DNA of 64,000 bases from Rhyacophila brunnea (taxonomy: Eukaryota > Arthropoda > Insecta > Trichoptera > Rhyacophilidae), in NCBI GenBank assembly GCA_022495005.1, contig JAGYXB010001996.1, forward strand, positions 1,426,001-1,490,000, given 5' to 3'. Below the pieces are notes generated by a model that was given only the letters and a program-made list of their open reading frames with translations, was not told where the DNA came from and searched no databases. Both the position numbers and the translations under genes were made by a program. The first letter of the stretch is position 1. Every line of letters begins with the position of its first letter. Positions 34,501 through 45,939 of this stretch are shown piece after piece.

Positions 34501-35090
34501 GTCAACCGCAGGCTGTCCATGAATGAAAGGTAAAAGAGGATAAGTTTTGATAAAATTGAGTTTTCATATTTCGACGCTTGTTCCCTATTACCTTTCAAAC
34601 GCTGTCAACTACAGGCTGTCCATGAATGAAAGGTAAAAGAGGATAAGTTTTGATAAAATTGAGTTTTCATATTTTGACGCTTATTCCCTATTACCTTTCA
34701 AATGCTGTCAACCGCAGGCTGTCCATGAATGAAAGGTAAAAGAGGATAAGTTTTGATAAAATTGAGTTTTCATATTTCGACGCTTGTTCCCTATTACTTT
34801 TCAAACGCTGTCAACCGCAGGCTGTCCATGAATGAAAGGTAAAAGAGGATAAGTTTTGATAAAATTGAGTTTTCATATTTCGACGCTTGTTCCCTATTAC
34901 CTTTCAAACGCTGTCAACCGCAGGCTGTCCATGAATGAAAGGTAAAAGAAGATAAGTTTTGATAAAATTGAGTTTTCATATTTCGACACTTGTTCCCTAT
35001 TACCTTTCAAACGCTGTCAACCGAAGGCTGTCCATGAATGAAAGGTAAAAGAAGATTAGTTTTGATAAAATTGAGTTATCATTCCACACA
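28555..35090. repeat. Satellite array A3 (103-bp monomer, about 63 copies)
   Basis: Same strand, period and hairpin as A2. It shares rare variant blocks with A2: ATATTTCAACGCTTATTCC with CCTTACAAACG and TTTCGGCCCTTG at 30530-30680 also occur at 13645-13790, and AGACGATAAG, TACAATTGAG and CCTATAACC at 29040-29185 also occur at 22130-22275. Arrays A2 and A3 therefore exchanged or were duplicated from a common block. It ends at 35090 with the same long-type edge monomer as A1 and A2. Confidence 0.97.
30100..31260. repeat. Indel-rich region in array A3
   Basis: Monomers at 30100-30210 and especially 30870-31260 have many short indels (GCTTAGCCC, AATACCCTTTC, GCAGGTCCATG, GAGAGTTTTC, TTTCGTTGACGC, GATGCGTCAACC, CAGTATTGTCC) among regular units at 30220-30830. 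It probably reflects local consensus error. A second small spot is at 33030-33060 (CTTTGAAATTCC). Confidence 0.45.
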
Positions 35091-36727
35091 AGTATATTTC
35101 GCATATCTAAAATTTTTTTAATACTGTAATAAATATACATAAATAATTACTTTCTTCGCATGCTTGTACGTTGGTTCTGTTTCGACATCTCCACAATCAT
35201 TACCTCTTCAAAACATTGTTTATATGCAAATATGAACCGATAGCAAGTGTTTACTTAAGTCAAATTGACATCTTACGCCAAACTAAAAATTACGTTATTT
35301 CCATAAACTAAACTTTATGTCGGTGTCATAAAGACGAAACGCCGCTTACGCCGAACTGTCCTTAATCAATCGGCATTAATGTCAGTCACACAGGCGTAAA
35401 AAGGTGTTCGCCTATATGAAACTAAAATTCCATATTGATTTGTAGATACGCCGAGTAATGTCTGGCAAACCGCTATACGTACGAGTTTCATCTTTGTACA
35501 TATAATAGAACTGCGTTCTAGCAAGACAATGCAATATTTAACTAAAAACAGCCATTTTGTAATTTCGCCCTTGTGATCCTAGAACCCCGATTTAATGTCA
35601 ACGACACACATACTCTTGCGCAGCCCTTATGAATGAGAGCTTGGCGCATGGAACTCAGAAATAGTAAAAGTTCTATGGCTTGGCGTAATAAGGAAATTTG
35701 TTTAGAGTCAATAAATCGGCGAACTATATTTCTGTAGACGATAAGAATGCCAAAACTATATCCGTCTTCTTTTCAGTGACGAAGGGTGGACGTAGGTTGT
35801 GCATATCGGGTATACATAGTGCATACTAAATTTTGTCAGTCAAACATAACATAAGTTTTCATTGAACTCTAAATTGCAATGTTTACTAAGTTTAACTAAG
35901 ATTTTAAAATTCAATTAAATTCTACTGATCTAAGCGATATAATACTAAAAAAATATTCGACTATTAGCTGCTGTCTTTCTAATGATTTTTTAATTACCAC
36001 CTTTAAAATGCACATTAATTACATCGATCGGCCGCCTGGTCATTACGCGCCAGGTGCGTCTTCAGCGTCCAAAGTATTAATAGGATGTATTCTTAATTCA
36101 ACGAAAATAAATAAATACTACTGTAAACGAGTGCACCATTTTCGTCGGGTCGCGCATAGCACACCTGAACTATAATGGTTTGGAGAAGGCAGGGCTTAAT
36201 TGAATTTAAAAAACTAACAGCACCATCTGCCTGTATTCTTAGTTCAATGAAAACAAATAATTATGACTGACAAAAAGTATAGTGCGCACTATTTATGTTG
36301 CATCTCAACAGCCTACTTCCACTCCTCGCCACTGCCATTAGACACAGAGATCCATAATTTAAGCTATTAGTAAAAAAAACTTCATCATTTGATATTAAAA
36401 TATATAAGTAATAATATACTTACAAATAAACTATCACACACATATTATGTGTAAACTTACCTACATATGAAACGTAATATCTGCTTCTTACTTCTCAGTA
36501 CGGCTATTATAACTTTTAGTTAGACCCCTTTTCTGATTCTATTTTTGTGACCGAATTGCATAAGCGACACTAATTCTTAAATTGAGTCATATTTTTAAAA
36601 AGTATTAACACCACCACTTAGACACAATCTTCAGGACCTTATAAAAGTGCAAATTTTAAAAATCGAACCATTGGGTGATTTAGAATGATTTTTTTCCAAA
36701 ATTCTTAACTTTTGAACATTTTGTATT

Positions 36728-36817
36728 TTGTCGGTTATTCCCGATAGCCTTTCAAACGCCGTCGACGTATGAAAGGCTTAAAGGAATAAGCGACAGTTTT
36801 GATGAAATGGAGTTCTA
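36728..36817 (+). repeat. Diverged satellite-like hairpin unit in L, copy 3
   Basis: Third copy of the hairpin unit, with both stem halves (AGCCTTTCA, TGAAAGGCT) and the CGTCGACG loop palindrome unchanged. Confidence 0.8.
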
Positions 36818-37504
36818 TGTAATGGATGTTCTTTTTCATGTGTAAATAAAACTAGCTTAACGGTGCATAAAACATACAAACTATTAAATTTCCATATGTA
36901 CCTATGTGATAGTTTAATACCTATTAAATGTGTTTTTAAATAAACAGTTCGGTTGTTTTTACAACGTTTTTCTTAGCTTGTATTCTTATTTGTCCGGTGA
37001 TGCTTTGTCCGGTACAAATCTTGCAATCGATTTCTAACTAATTTCCCGATTAGCTAGACATTTGAAACTTTTAGAATATATCAGAACACTATGCCAATGC
37101 ATTCTTTTAATACTTTTAGCCCTTTAAGTAGAATTGAATTCATTTTCAGTTAATTCTGTTTTGTATGAAAAGTTATTTCGACACCATTATCGGTTGCTAG
37201 GGGTCTGGGGTCCCAGCAACTAAATTATTAATATATACGTGCCTTACTATTGAAATCATTATGACATATTGTCAAGTACTTACAATTTTTTTTAAATTGT
37301 TTAAGCTAGTCAAGTCAAGTTTATATGGTTCAACAGAATTTAAAAACGTTGGATATAAAAAGTTCTTTTTTATCTTGTAATTATTTTTATATAGGTAATA
37401 TTTTATCTTAACAAATCCAGTATTCTCAAAATATAAATTCATTTTAAATCAAAAATGATGCTTTAGGCAAGTAAGTAGGTACCTAGGTACATAACTAATT
37501 CATT

Positions 37505-37765
37505 TTGCTATTGTCAAAATATATTTTCCTTCCAAGCGGACCAACTCATCACGCTGATAGTGAAGAGGCGACGTTGGACCTAGCTCGGCCATTGCGGACG
37601 CCTGAAGAGAAGTTCAACCTGACTGACCTGTTTCTTACAAGCCACCATATTCCAACGGAAGGGCACCAAATAACATCTACAGACCTACAAAGTTATCTAA
37701 AGAATGGATGGGGGATCCGCCGTCGAAAACTACCCAATCAAGACTCGCAGCTGGACACAATCTGA
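37505..37765 (+). pseudogene. 86-codon open frame in Y, copy 3
   Basis: Counterpart of the 4590-4850 frame, with one silent change and one amino-acid change (GWGIRRR for GWGSRRR). No ATG near the start. Not recognised. Confidence 0.25.
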
Positions 37766-38028
37766 CATTCGAATGACGTTTTCAAAATGGCGTCCATAGT
37801 GTAGTTCGTAGTTCAATTTTTGACCATTCTTTAGATAAGTTTGTAGGACTGTACGCTATGGCCCCCACATCCTTAACCGGCCCCCCAGGCTAGGATCTTT
37901 AGCGGGAGCCCCTTACCTATCACTAAGGACAAATACAGTGTGACGCTCCACATAGCGTTTTCCAAATGGTGTATACGGTAAAATTAATGTGTATATTTAG
38001 TGTTTTTTGCATATTTTAATACATCCAT

Positions 38029-38280
38029 TTGAATCATAATCGCAGGCGACTTTTTTTACTATGGAAGCAATTTTGTGATTTGTGTGTTTATCTCACTTAT
38101 CTGATGGACTCGCCTCACCGGGCCCCTAGGCTAGGACCCTGCCAGAGCCTCCCTTGTGGGGGCCATGCTGTACACGGTGTATACGGCGGAGCCACGGAAT
38201 GCTGGAATGACGCAAGGAGACTGATGAGTGACAGGGATTCTTGGAAGCGCCGAGTGGTGTCTATAATATGTTTCAACTAA
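38029..38280. repeat. GC-rich dispersed repeat module in Y, copy 3
   Basis: Counterpart of the copy 1 module, with the frame open as in copy 1. The same family occurs outside Y, so an 83-residue protein is not proposed. Confidence 0.5.
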
Positions 38281-38881
38281 GTGGCGGACAAGACATTTAT
38301 AACAAAATACATCGAATTTGTAAAAAAAAAACTTCGCTATAACCTTTCTAGTAAAGCAACCAGCAGCCCGGTAAGTAGGTACTACTACCTATGAGAGAAA
38401 ATATGGCGTTTTGTGGTAGTACCTAGGTATCTAGTGAAGAATATTAGTTTAGAAAAACTATTTTTTCTCCCATGAATAATATTTGGGAGATTTTCAAAAA
38501 TTGCTTTATTAATTAGTCTTTTCCAAATTATTTACTTGTATTAAAACAACAAAAAAATCAATAGTACATAATTCTTGTTAAAATTATCAAATTACAAGTC
38601 TGAAAGGCATTAAAGAATCGCTTGTACTTAAAACATGACATCGACATTAGGTACTTCTTTTACCAAAAGTCCAGAAATATAATATTATTATTTATTTACA
38701 ACATTGAAGTAAATAATGCTATTTCGGTTAATCTATAATATTCATGTACAATACATAATAATTACAAGATAAAAATAACTTTTTATATACTTACAACGTT
38801 TTTAAATTTTCTGTTAAATAATCATATAAACTTGACTTGACTAGCTTGAAACGATCAAAAAAATTTGTACTTGATAGAAAT

Positions 38882-40375
38882 GAGTCGTATAGTTCCTATA
38901 TACGATAAGTGCACTTTGGTCAAAATTGAGATAATGATGACATTTTTTTCTACCGCCAGCGCTCCACAATTTGGTTCAGTTGATTCGTTCCTAAAAACTA
39001 TAAATTCATATGAAAAGAGAGTTTCAAAATCACGATGAATTCCTATCGGCGATAAATCCACGGTGCAGTTGGTTCCTAAGGCCGATAAATCCATGCGACC
39101 TTGTAGACAGCCAATTAGCATTTGCTAAAATCAACATGGCCGTTGTAGCAGTTCGCGTTATCAAAAGTGTCTCAAGTTTTAGTACAAATACAACGAAATA
39201 ATGTTTGATCTTAGCCAGAATGTTGCTAAAGTGGAAGGAAATACATCAAGAAAACGATTCATCAATTAGGAATTATGGAAAAAGAACGTGGATCATCGGG
39301 AAAGGTATTTAAAATAAGACTATTTTGCATTAAATGTTGGCAAATACTGGGTGATTGAGAATTTCTCTCGAATTAAACAATTGTTTTTATTTTAGCTATT
39401 TCCGTACTTTTTTGTAATTGTTCTACCTGCACAAAATAAAATCTGTGTGAATGTAAACTTCCCTCGTTTCAAATAATGGTTTTTTAATAAGATTTTTTTA
39501 TAACATTTTTTCTGTTAAAAATTACTCGGAATACGTTTATTTAAAAAAAAAATATTGTGATTACATTCTTGATAGTAAAAAGTGTCAAAATTATACATAA
39601 TAGGTACATTGTGTAAAAGTACATGTTGTTTTTTCATGGTATGCTTGATCCAGTGCAAGGGCCTAATGGGTTGGGCGAATGGCTAACAACCATTCCTCGA
39701 AAAAAAGGGTCTCTTAATATAACCTTCACTCTGTAGAGGTTCCTATGCTCTGCTTAGGAGCGAAGACGGTAATTACATTTGTGTATCTTTTTCTACTATC
39801 ACTTACCTAAAAAATCTTTTTAAGTTACCTAACCATGTTATATTTTTTTGATTTTATTTTACTAATCATTTGTCTATTTGATAAAGAGAAGACAAATCTT
39901 ATGTTCGATTCGTTCTAATGTATTAGGTTTTATGATAATAAATAAATTTTAAAAAAATACGATTTTTATTTTACTGACGAAAATTCCCAGATCACCAATG
40001 AATGAAATCATTCTAACAAATAATTTTTGTATTTATTGAAATAATAATTGTTTTTTATTTACCCTATACTTGTCAACCACTCATCGTTAGCGTTGAGAAA
40101 CAAAGACCGATAAGTCACACCTACTGGGTTCCTAAATACCATAAATTTGACAGTTAGTTCCAAATGCCGATAAATCCATCACTGTTTTGTCAATTTCTCC
40201 TTTACTGCTATGAAAATGATTAATTTTATTGTGAATATTTGTATAAAAACAACACACCACCATAATATAAATTCAATCATAGGTTTTCATAAGAAGAAGT
40301 AGTTTTAAATGAAAATATTTAGTTTGCAAACATTTTATCAAAGTGGACTTATCGTATATAGGAACTATGCGACTC
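38882..40375. mobile_element. Element X, complete copy (1,494 bp)
   Basis: TIRs of about 37 bp with two or three mismatches: GAGTCGTATAGTTCCTATAT and onward at 38882, and the inverted GAGTCGCATAGTTCCTATAT ending at 40375. AAAT lies on both sides (38878-38881 and 40376-40379) and could be the target duplication. The related right arm at 58.7-59.1 kb has one AAAT at the matching site and no X, so it shows the empty site. The 39009-39230 segment, absent from copies 1 and 2, has two GATAAATCCA motifs that recur near 40170. A SINE-like stretch lies at 39620-39765. No transposase was recognised, so it is probably non-autonomous. Confidence 0.8.
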
Positions 40376-40709
40376 AAATACTGAATAATGAAAATGTCAT
40401 TTCATATTGATTTCCATAGTAACCTACGTATTATTATTTAATAATGTAGTTGCTAGGACCAGCTAGCAACCAATAATGGTATAGAAATAACTTTTCATAC
40501 AAAACAGAATTAACTAAAAATGAATTCAATTCTGCTTAAAGATGGCTAAAAGTATTAAAATAATGCATTGTCGTCGTGTTCTGATATATTCCAAAAGTTT
40601 CAAATGTCTAGCTAGTCACGAAGTTAGTTAAAAATCGATTGCAAGATTTGTACTGGACAAACAACCACCGGACAAATAAGAATACGACCTAAGAAAAACG
40701 TTGTAAAAA
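40376..40709 (-). repeat. Outer part of the right inverted arm of Y
   Basis: Reverse complement of the outer part of the left arm (from GAAATGTCATTTCATATTG to AAAAACGTTGTAAAAA). It joins to 38758-38881 once X is removed and gives a right arm of about 440 bp. The composite satellite locus ends here. Confidence 0.8.
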
Positions 40710-41154
40710 TACGTAATATAACCATCAGAATATAAGGGAAAAGAAGAAAATAGGTACCTAGGTAATTACATTATAATTACAATCACATCGTATATATAAA
40801 ATTTACCTAGTTCATTATTAAAAACATTTAAAACCAATACAGACATCTCATAAAATTCGTATTGAATCTAATTGGAATTTTACTATTTACAAACTATCGC
40901 CGCATTGTGTAAGATACGTACAAAATATAAATATTCCACGGTGAAATATTGAACGAAGAACTCGTCATTTGATTAAAATAATGTTATAGGAAACATTTTC
41001 CACGTACAACGGCATACGAAGAAATGTCCTGCGGTGAACTGTATACGTACAAATTTCAAAACACCTCACAAAAGGGGGTCGCAATCAGTGCGCCATATGA
41101 TGACGAGCCGACCACTCAATAATTCAAGTGAATTTATTTACCCTTTCACCGTGG
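40710..41154. other. AT-rich gap right of the satellite locus
   Basis: No gene seen. An 11-bp inverted pair (CCACGGTGAAA at 40936-40946, TTTCACCGTGG at 41144-41154) could bound a ~220-bp MITE, but this is weak. Confidence 0.35.
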
Positions 41155-41235
41155 AGCATTTAATTATATTTAATAACCACATTTAAATAACATGCTAATT
41201 ATATCTAATGGGCAACTAATGAGGGCACAATAGCT
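41155..41235. repeat. Terminal fragment of the TIR repeat seen at 53345-53828
   Basis: TAACCACATTTAAATAACATG and AATTATATCTAATGG closely match both inverted ends of the 53345-53828 element. Only one end is present here, so this is a solo fragment. Confidence 0.55.
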
Positions 41236-41334
41236 GTGCCGTCAGTAAAATACAAAAAATACTCTTCATTTTATTTCGTGGAACCGTGGGTTCGGATTTG
41301 GAGAACACTATTGTAGAACATCACAGCCCTTAAC

Positions 41335-41405
41335 CTTAGAAATAGGTAGGGGGCCCATCAAACTTCCTGGCCTAGGGGCCCGCTTCAAAATGTGCAGGCC
41401 ATAGA
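41335..41405. repeat. GC-rich dispersed repeat fragment
   Basis: GTAGGGGGCCC ... CTTCCTGGCCTAGGGGCCCG ... AATGTGCAGGCCAT resembles the reverse complement of 5889-5955 and the copy at 54806-54898. Confidence 0.5.
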
Positions 41406-43392
41406 GAAACCACTGTTTTTCCATTATTTATTTTTTCTTCCCTCAAACCCACGATGAAAGACCATGAGTTTTGTTAATAAGTACATGAGATCCCCGGGGT
41501 TCCAGCGGCTAGCTCAGGAGTCCATCGAACCCATCGAATAAATTTCAAACGGTTGGAGTGTAAATAAAACACAGTCCTTCGTGCTCGTAACGTGATATTG
41601 TTTATATTTTACATTTTCTTAATTTTTAGTTTTACAAATTATATTTGGGATTTTTACAGTTGTAGTCGTCAGGTCCGTACCTATCGGAAAGGGGACGCTT
41701 ACTAACATCTTTTTTCTTTCTTTTTAAATTCCTCGTACCGACGCCATCCAGCAAAAAAAAGGACTCGTGATTGGCCAAATTTTATCGCGTGATCTTTGAT
41801 TCGGCGAATCACGAGCCTGACCCTGGCGCCGGCGCGCGAGGATTTCACGCACAATGCGCGGCAAAATTTATTATATTTAAATCCTTATATTTAGTCTTAA
41901 GATTATCTCTTTCATCCATCATCATTTTTACTTTTTAAATTAAAAAGAAATACTTACATGGTTGAGCAAGGAATCAGATTAGATGTTTTATGAAGCCGTT
42001 TCTAGAGGTCAGGGTTACGTTTCGACTTAAGCTACTAAATGATTATTTTACACCGGGAGAAGCCCGCCTGTAACAGGGGTGTATCATACAGAATTGCGAT
42101 TACTACGGATAGTGGGTATGCGAGTGCACTTTTTTAGCAGTAACGAGAAGGTAAGAGAGCAAACCAAACAGCCTCTTATCATACTGAGAGTAATAACGTT
42201 GAACCAGGCTCGAATTTCAATCTAAATTGCCTGTTCTTCAAGCCAACTGGATTGCAGCGTTCTGGAAGACGGCTAAATACTATCCATAGAGTTTATATGG
42301 CGGGTATCTAACATAGGTAACCTAAGAAGACATATAAGATTGGCGAGAAGAAGGGATTCTTGAAGGCACTGTGTGGTGTTCATACACTCCAACTAAGGAG
42401 CGGACATGGTCAAAGAAAAAAGAAAAACAATGCATATCAATATTATATAAAATTTATTGTAGCAATTATTAATGCTTAATTTATAATATAAAACAGTAAT
42501 TATACTTATGAGATGGATACATAAATGGAAAATATTTGATTGGAATTAATTAATATGAGGTTTATAATAATCGTATATAGGTAGGTAGGTAATTGAATTG
42601 AAATTATTATTTAAACATGACATAGACAGTAATTAAAGAAAACAAGAGAAACATAACTTAAACCAAAGGTTACCATAATATAATACTTTCGTGTTCTCAC
42701 TAATGGTTAAAATATTGTCATGGATAATGTTACCCTAAGACACTTGGTTACAGTCTATGGGTGACAGATAGCCATGTCATGACTTTAACTCGAGAATCCA
42801 TGTACTTAGTAATTTATAACTGTCATTTCAGTTGTACCGCAAACTCCCCATTATTCAGCCTAATGGCGGGGAGAGACGGCACGAATAAACAAAAAACACA
42901 GATAATCCGAACTATGCTTAAAATACTACATATTATTATATATTTCTAAAGCAGACAATTATTTTAACATGTTTAATTATCATTATTTATCAAGAAAATC
43001 TGTGATTTTGGTTTGTTTGCAGGAATCTTTCTAATATCAGTTCGAATTTAATTACAAAGAGATAATATATCGTTATATTCGAATTCCCATTGGTCGATGT
43101 ATTCCAATAAAGTGTCAACAGCTGACACCAGATGGGTTGCCGCAACACATGATTGTGATACATTTTTTACTTATAGGACCCATAAACATGAAAGTGAGTG
43201 CTTTTTTTTAAATTAAATTCATGCATGGATAAACCATACACGCATTATCGGAGGTTTACTGTACTAAGGATCCCATTAGACCAATGACATTATTAATGGC
43301 ACTCAATACAGTGGCTAGCAAGTAAATTCGCGCATAGCGACATTCGCACATGTATAGGTAGACGTCACGCAATATCCATTATGCGATATCGC
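41406..43392. other. Intergenic DNA with degraded repeat fragments
   Basis: No gene. The 42330-42412 stretch (GGGATTCTTGAAGGCACTGT, CCAACTAAGGAGCGGACATG) matches the right half of the Y GC-rich module. The GC-rich stretch 41800-41870 (CGCGTGATC, CTGGCGCCGGCGCGCGAGG) is unlike its surroundings but has no frame. The rest shows nothing I can name. Confidence 0.4.
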
Positions 43393-44055
43393 GTATCGGG
43401 AATTTATAGCAATATGACCTTTATTGTATTGGCGTTAGAACAGTGTTTCTAGTGTCAATGTTCATTTGAGCGAACCCGTTCGAACCGAACCATTCGGCGG
43501 ACCCAACAAAAACATCGGGAATTTATAGCAATATGACCTTTATTGGAATGGTGTTAGAAGAGTGCTTCTAGTGTCAATGTTCATTTGAGCAAACCCTTTC
43601 GAACCGAACCATTCGGCTGACCCAACAAAAAGCATGGGGAATTTATAGCAATATGACCTTTATTGGAATGGTGTTAGAACAGTGTTTCTAGTGTCAATGT
43701 TCATTTGAGCGAACCCGTTCGAACCAAACCATTCGGCGGACCCAACAAAAACATCGGGAATTTATAGCAATATGACCTTTATTGGAATGGTGTTAGAAGA
43801 GTGCTTCTAGTGTCAATGTTCATTTGAGCGATCCCTTTCAAACCGAACCATTCGGCTGATCCAACAAAAAGCATCAGGAATTTATAGCAATATGACCTTT
43901 ATTGGAATGGTGTTAGAACAGTGTTTCTAGTGTCAATGTTCATTTGAGCGAACCCTTTCGAACCGAACCATTCAGCAGACCCAACAAAAAGCATCAGGAA
44001 TTTATAGCAATATCACCTTTATTGTAAGTGCGCTAGAACAGATTATGCCATTCGG
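43393..44055. repeat. 120-bp tandem repeat with alternating A/B units
   Basis: Five full units and a partial one, with repeat starts (GGGAATTTATAGCAATATGA) near 43397, 43516, 43636, 43755 and 43875, and a degraded unit from 43995. Odd units read ACAGTGTTTCTAG and even units AGAGTGCTTCTAG. The loop part is CCCGTTCG in units 1 and 3 and CCCTTTC in units 2 and 4. This is a dimeric higher-order repeat of about 239 bp, unrelated in sequence to the 103-bp satellite. Confidence 0.9.
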
Positions 44056-44963
44056 CAGACCTGACAAAAAAGTGAGTGTCATTTTTTTTCCCAGATGCTT
44101 CGTCCATATTAATGTCATTGCATTAGACACATTTATTTTAATACTAATTTAAACATTCGACAAAGTAAATTCATTTGATAGTTTTTACACAGTTATGTAA
44201 TCGATTTTTTTAATCATATCGGAAAGGGCTGGTGAGTTAAACAATGTATAGAAAATTTCAACAGAAACATTAGCGAACTAGTCAAAAAAGTGTGACGCAA
44301 ATTTGTAACAATCACCTTGATCGCAGTGTAGAGTATATTATGCTTCATAACTTTGCACACCGGCGCTAGGATAAAAATGATGTAATATATTCTAAAAATA
44401 TTTTTTTTACATATATTATTTATTACTAGATTTATTAATACAATTTAATATCATTTTTTGATCTAATTTTATGCGAGGTAATCAAGCAGAGGCGTATTAC
44501 TGTAGTAAAAAGTGCAAAGTTATAAAACGTATACTCTACTTGGGTAGTTCATTTTTCAACTTCATACAGGACGTATTGCATGAATATAGAATAGGATAAC
44601 AGTGTTGTAAAGACACTAACGTCAATTTGTTGTCAAATTTTATTTTTATTTTTTTGACACTACAATAGGCTACAATCACAGTGGTGTAGTTAATCATAGA
44701 ATTAGTGAGACAATCACAAACACGAGGTTTGGGGAAACAAAATCACATTGTGACCTCACCAGGAGTTAAATCTAGAAAGGCCAGCGCCAGTGTTACCAAC
44801 CGTACTATAATTATAGTATTTGTACTATAATTTTGGTCTGCGTACTATGTACGATATAAAACAGGTATAGTACGCCCAAAATACTATAATTTGGAATATC
44901 AGAAAAAATGTGTAAAAAGACACTTTTATTGACATAATGGTGCATGTATATATTGATTTAGAA
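44056..44963. other. Intergenic, with a possible hAT end near 44780
   Basis: Mostly AT-rich with no gene. At 44781-44830, CAGTGTTACCAACCGTACT followed by repeated TACTATAATT looks like a hAT end (CAGNGTTRCCAAC type), but I could not find a partner end. Confidence 0.35.
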
Positions 44964-45224
44964 CAGTGGTCCTCAGAAAGTTTTCTGGTGGTCCGCGATT
45001 TTTTGGCGTCCAAATGCTTATGCTAAAATTTTAATAAAAACCTGTGCAACTGTAAATATTTGAGCATTGTGTTTTTGTCCTTAAATATATTAATGGTTTT
45101 ACGTGACGAAATTAACTGCTATCATACGTTATTATATAATATGTTTTCCTTATACGTTAGCGGTGCGTAAAACGTTTCTAATAATTTCAGTAATCCACAG
45201 CTGTAAAAAGGCTTAGAAACACTG
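44964..45224. mobile_element. hAT-like MITE (261 bp)
   Basis: Left end CAGTGGTCCTCAGAAAG and inverted right end CAGTGTTTCTAAGCC are hAT-type TIRs. The flanking 8-mers ATTTAGAA (44956-44963) and ATTTCGAC (45225-45232) agree at 6 of 8 positions, as expected of an old target duplication. There is no coding capacity. Confidence 0.65.
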
Positions 45225-45939
45225 ATTTCGACCATTTTAAGGGACAAATAAACATTTTAAACATAGTATGGAAGTTTAAGTCAGAAATTTGAATACCTGA
45301 ATTGAAAACTATTTCAGTCAAACAAATAATTTAGATGGACTAAAATACCTTGTTCAGCAAGAAAAGAAAAAATACCTACGCCAGAAGTGAAAAGGAATCT
45401 GACAAAATTACTGAAAAATATGTGTTTACAATATACCTACAATGCGTTTTGGTATATCCAAAATCTAATGTGTCCAGCGCATATTTTAAAACAAAACTTG
45501 CCATTCATAATTTTACTCTCTGCAACCAAAAACGATTGATGGTCTTTGCAATGTTTTGATTGTAGTCGAAAGTGGGCTTACTGCAAATTAGCTTTCCAGT
45601 GTAATGTGTCAATAATTTACTCTTCCTCTTCTGCCTCTTTCTACGACGACGACGACGACGACTATAAAACCGCTATTCTGTATAGTGATGGAGCAGGGAA
45701 AAAAACCAGGAAAAATTTAGTACTCACCAATGCTTTATTAAATTAATATTGCAATGCCACGTAATATCACCAATGTACATTAAAAAAAGGAGAAGGACCA
45801 CACTCAAATTGAGGTTTAACGATTCGCTCTGTAATTGAAATGAGGTTGAAAAATAAAAAAACGTGTTCATGCTGATTATATAACTGCGTTTAAAGAAGCC
45901 AGGAAAAACCTAAGCCATACCATGTCACAATCTCCACCT
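45225..45939. other. Intergenic gap with a short (ACG)n microsatellite
   Basis: A (ACG)n run of about 20 bp lies at 45643-45662. Short frames on both strands have no recognisable domain and biased composition. No gene is proposed. Confidence 0.4.

Larger units (their letters stand above)
35091..40709. repeat. Inter-array unit, copy 3 (complete right end)
   Basis: Order: L (35091-36954), left arm of Y (36955-37391), Y interior, inner right arm (38758-38881), complete X (38882-40375), outer right arm (40376-40709). This is the only copy in which X and Y have their right ends, and it keeps about 227 bp missing from X in copies 1 and 2. It is therefore the best model of the ancestral unit. Confidence 0.92.

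Noticed and set aside
38855..39121. 88-residue minus-strand frame and the overlapping plus-strand 63-residue frame at 39010-39201
   Set aside because: The minus-strand frame crosses the left TIR of X, the other lies inside X, and neither has a counterpart in copies 1 and 2.
41800..41870. LTR retrotransposon primer-binding site (TGGCGCC)
   Set aside because: No flanking LTR, polypurine tract or gag/pol remains were found; the match is short and lies in a GC-rich patch.
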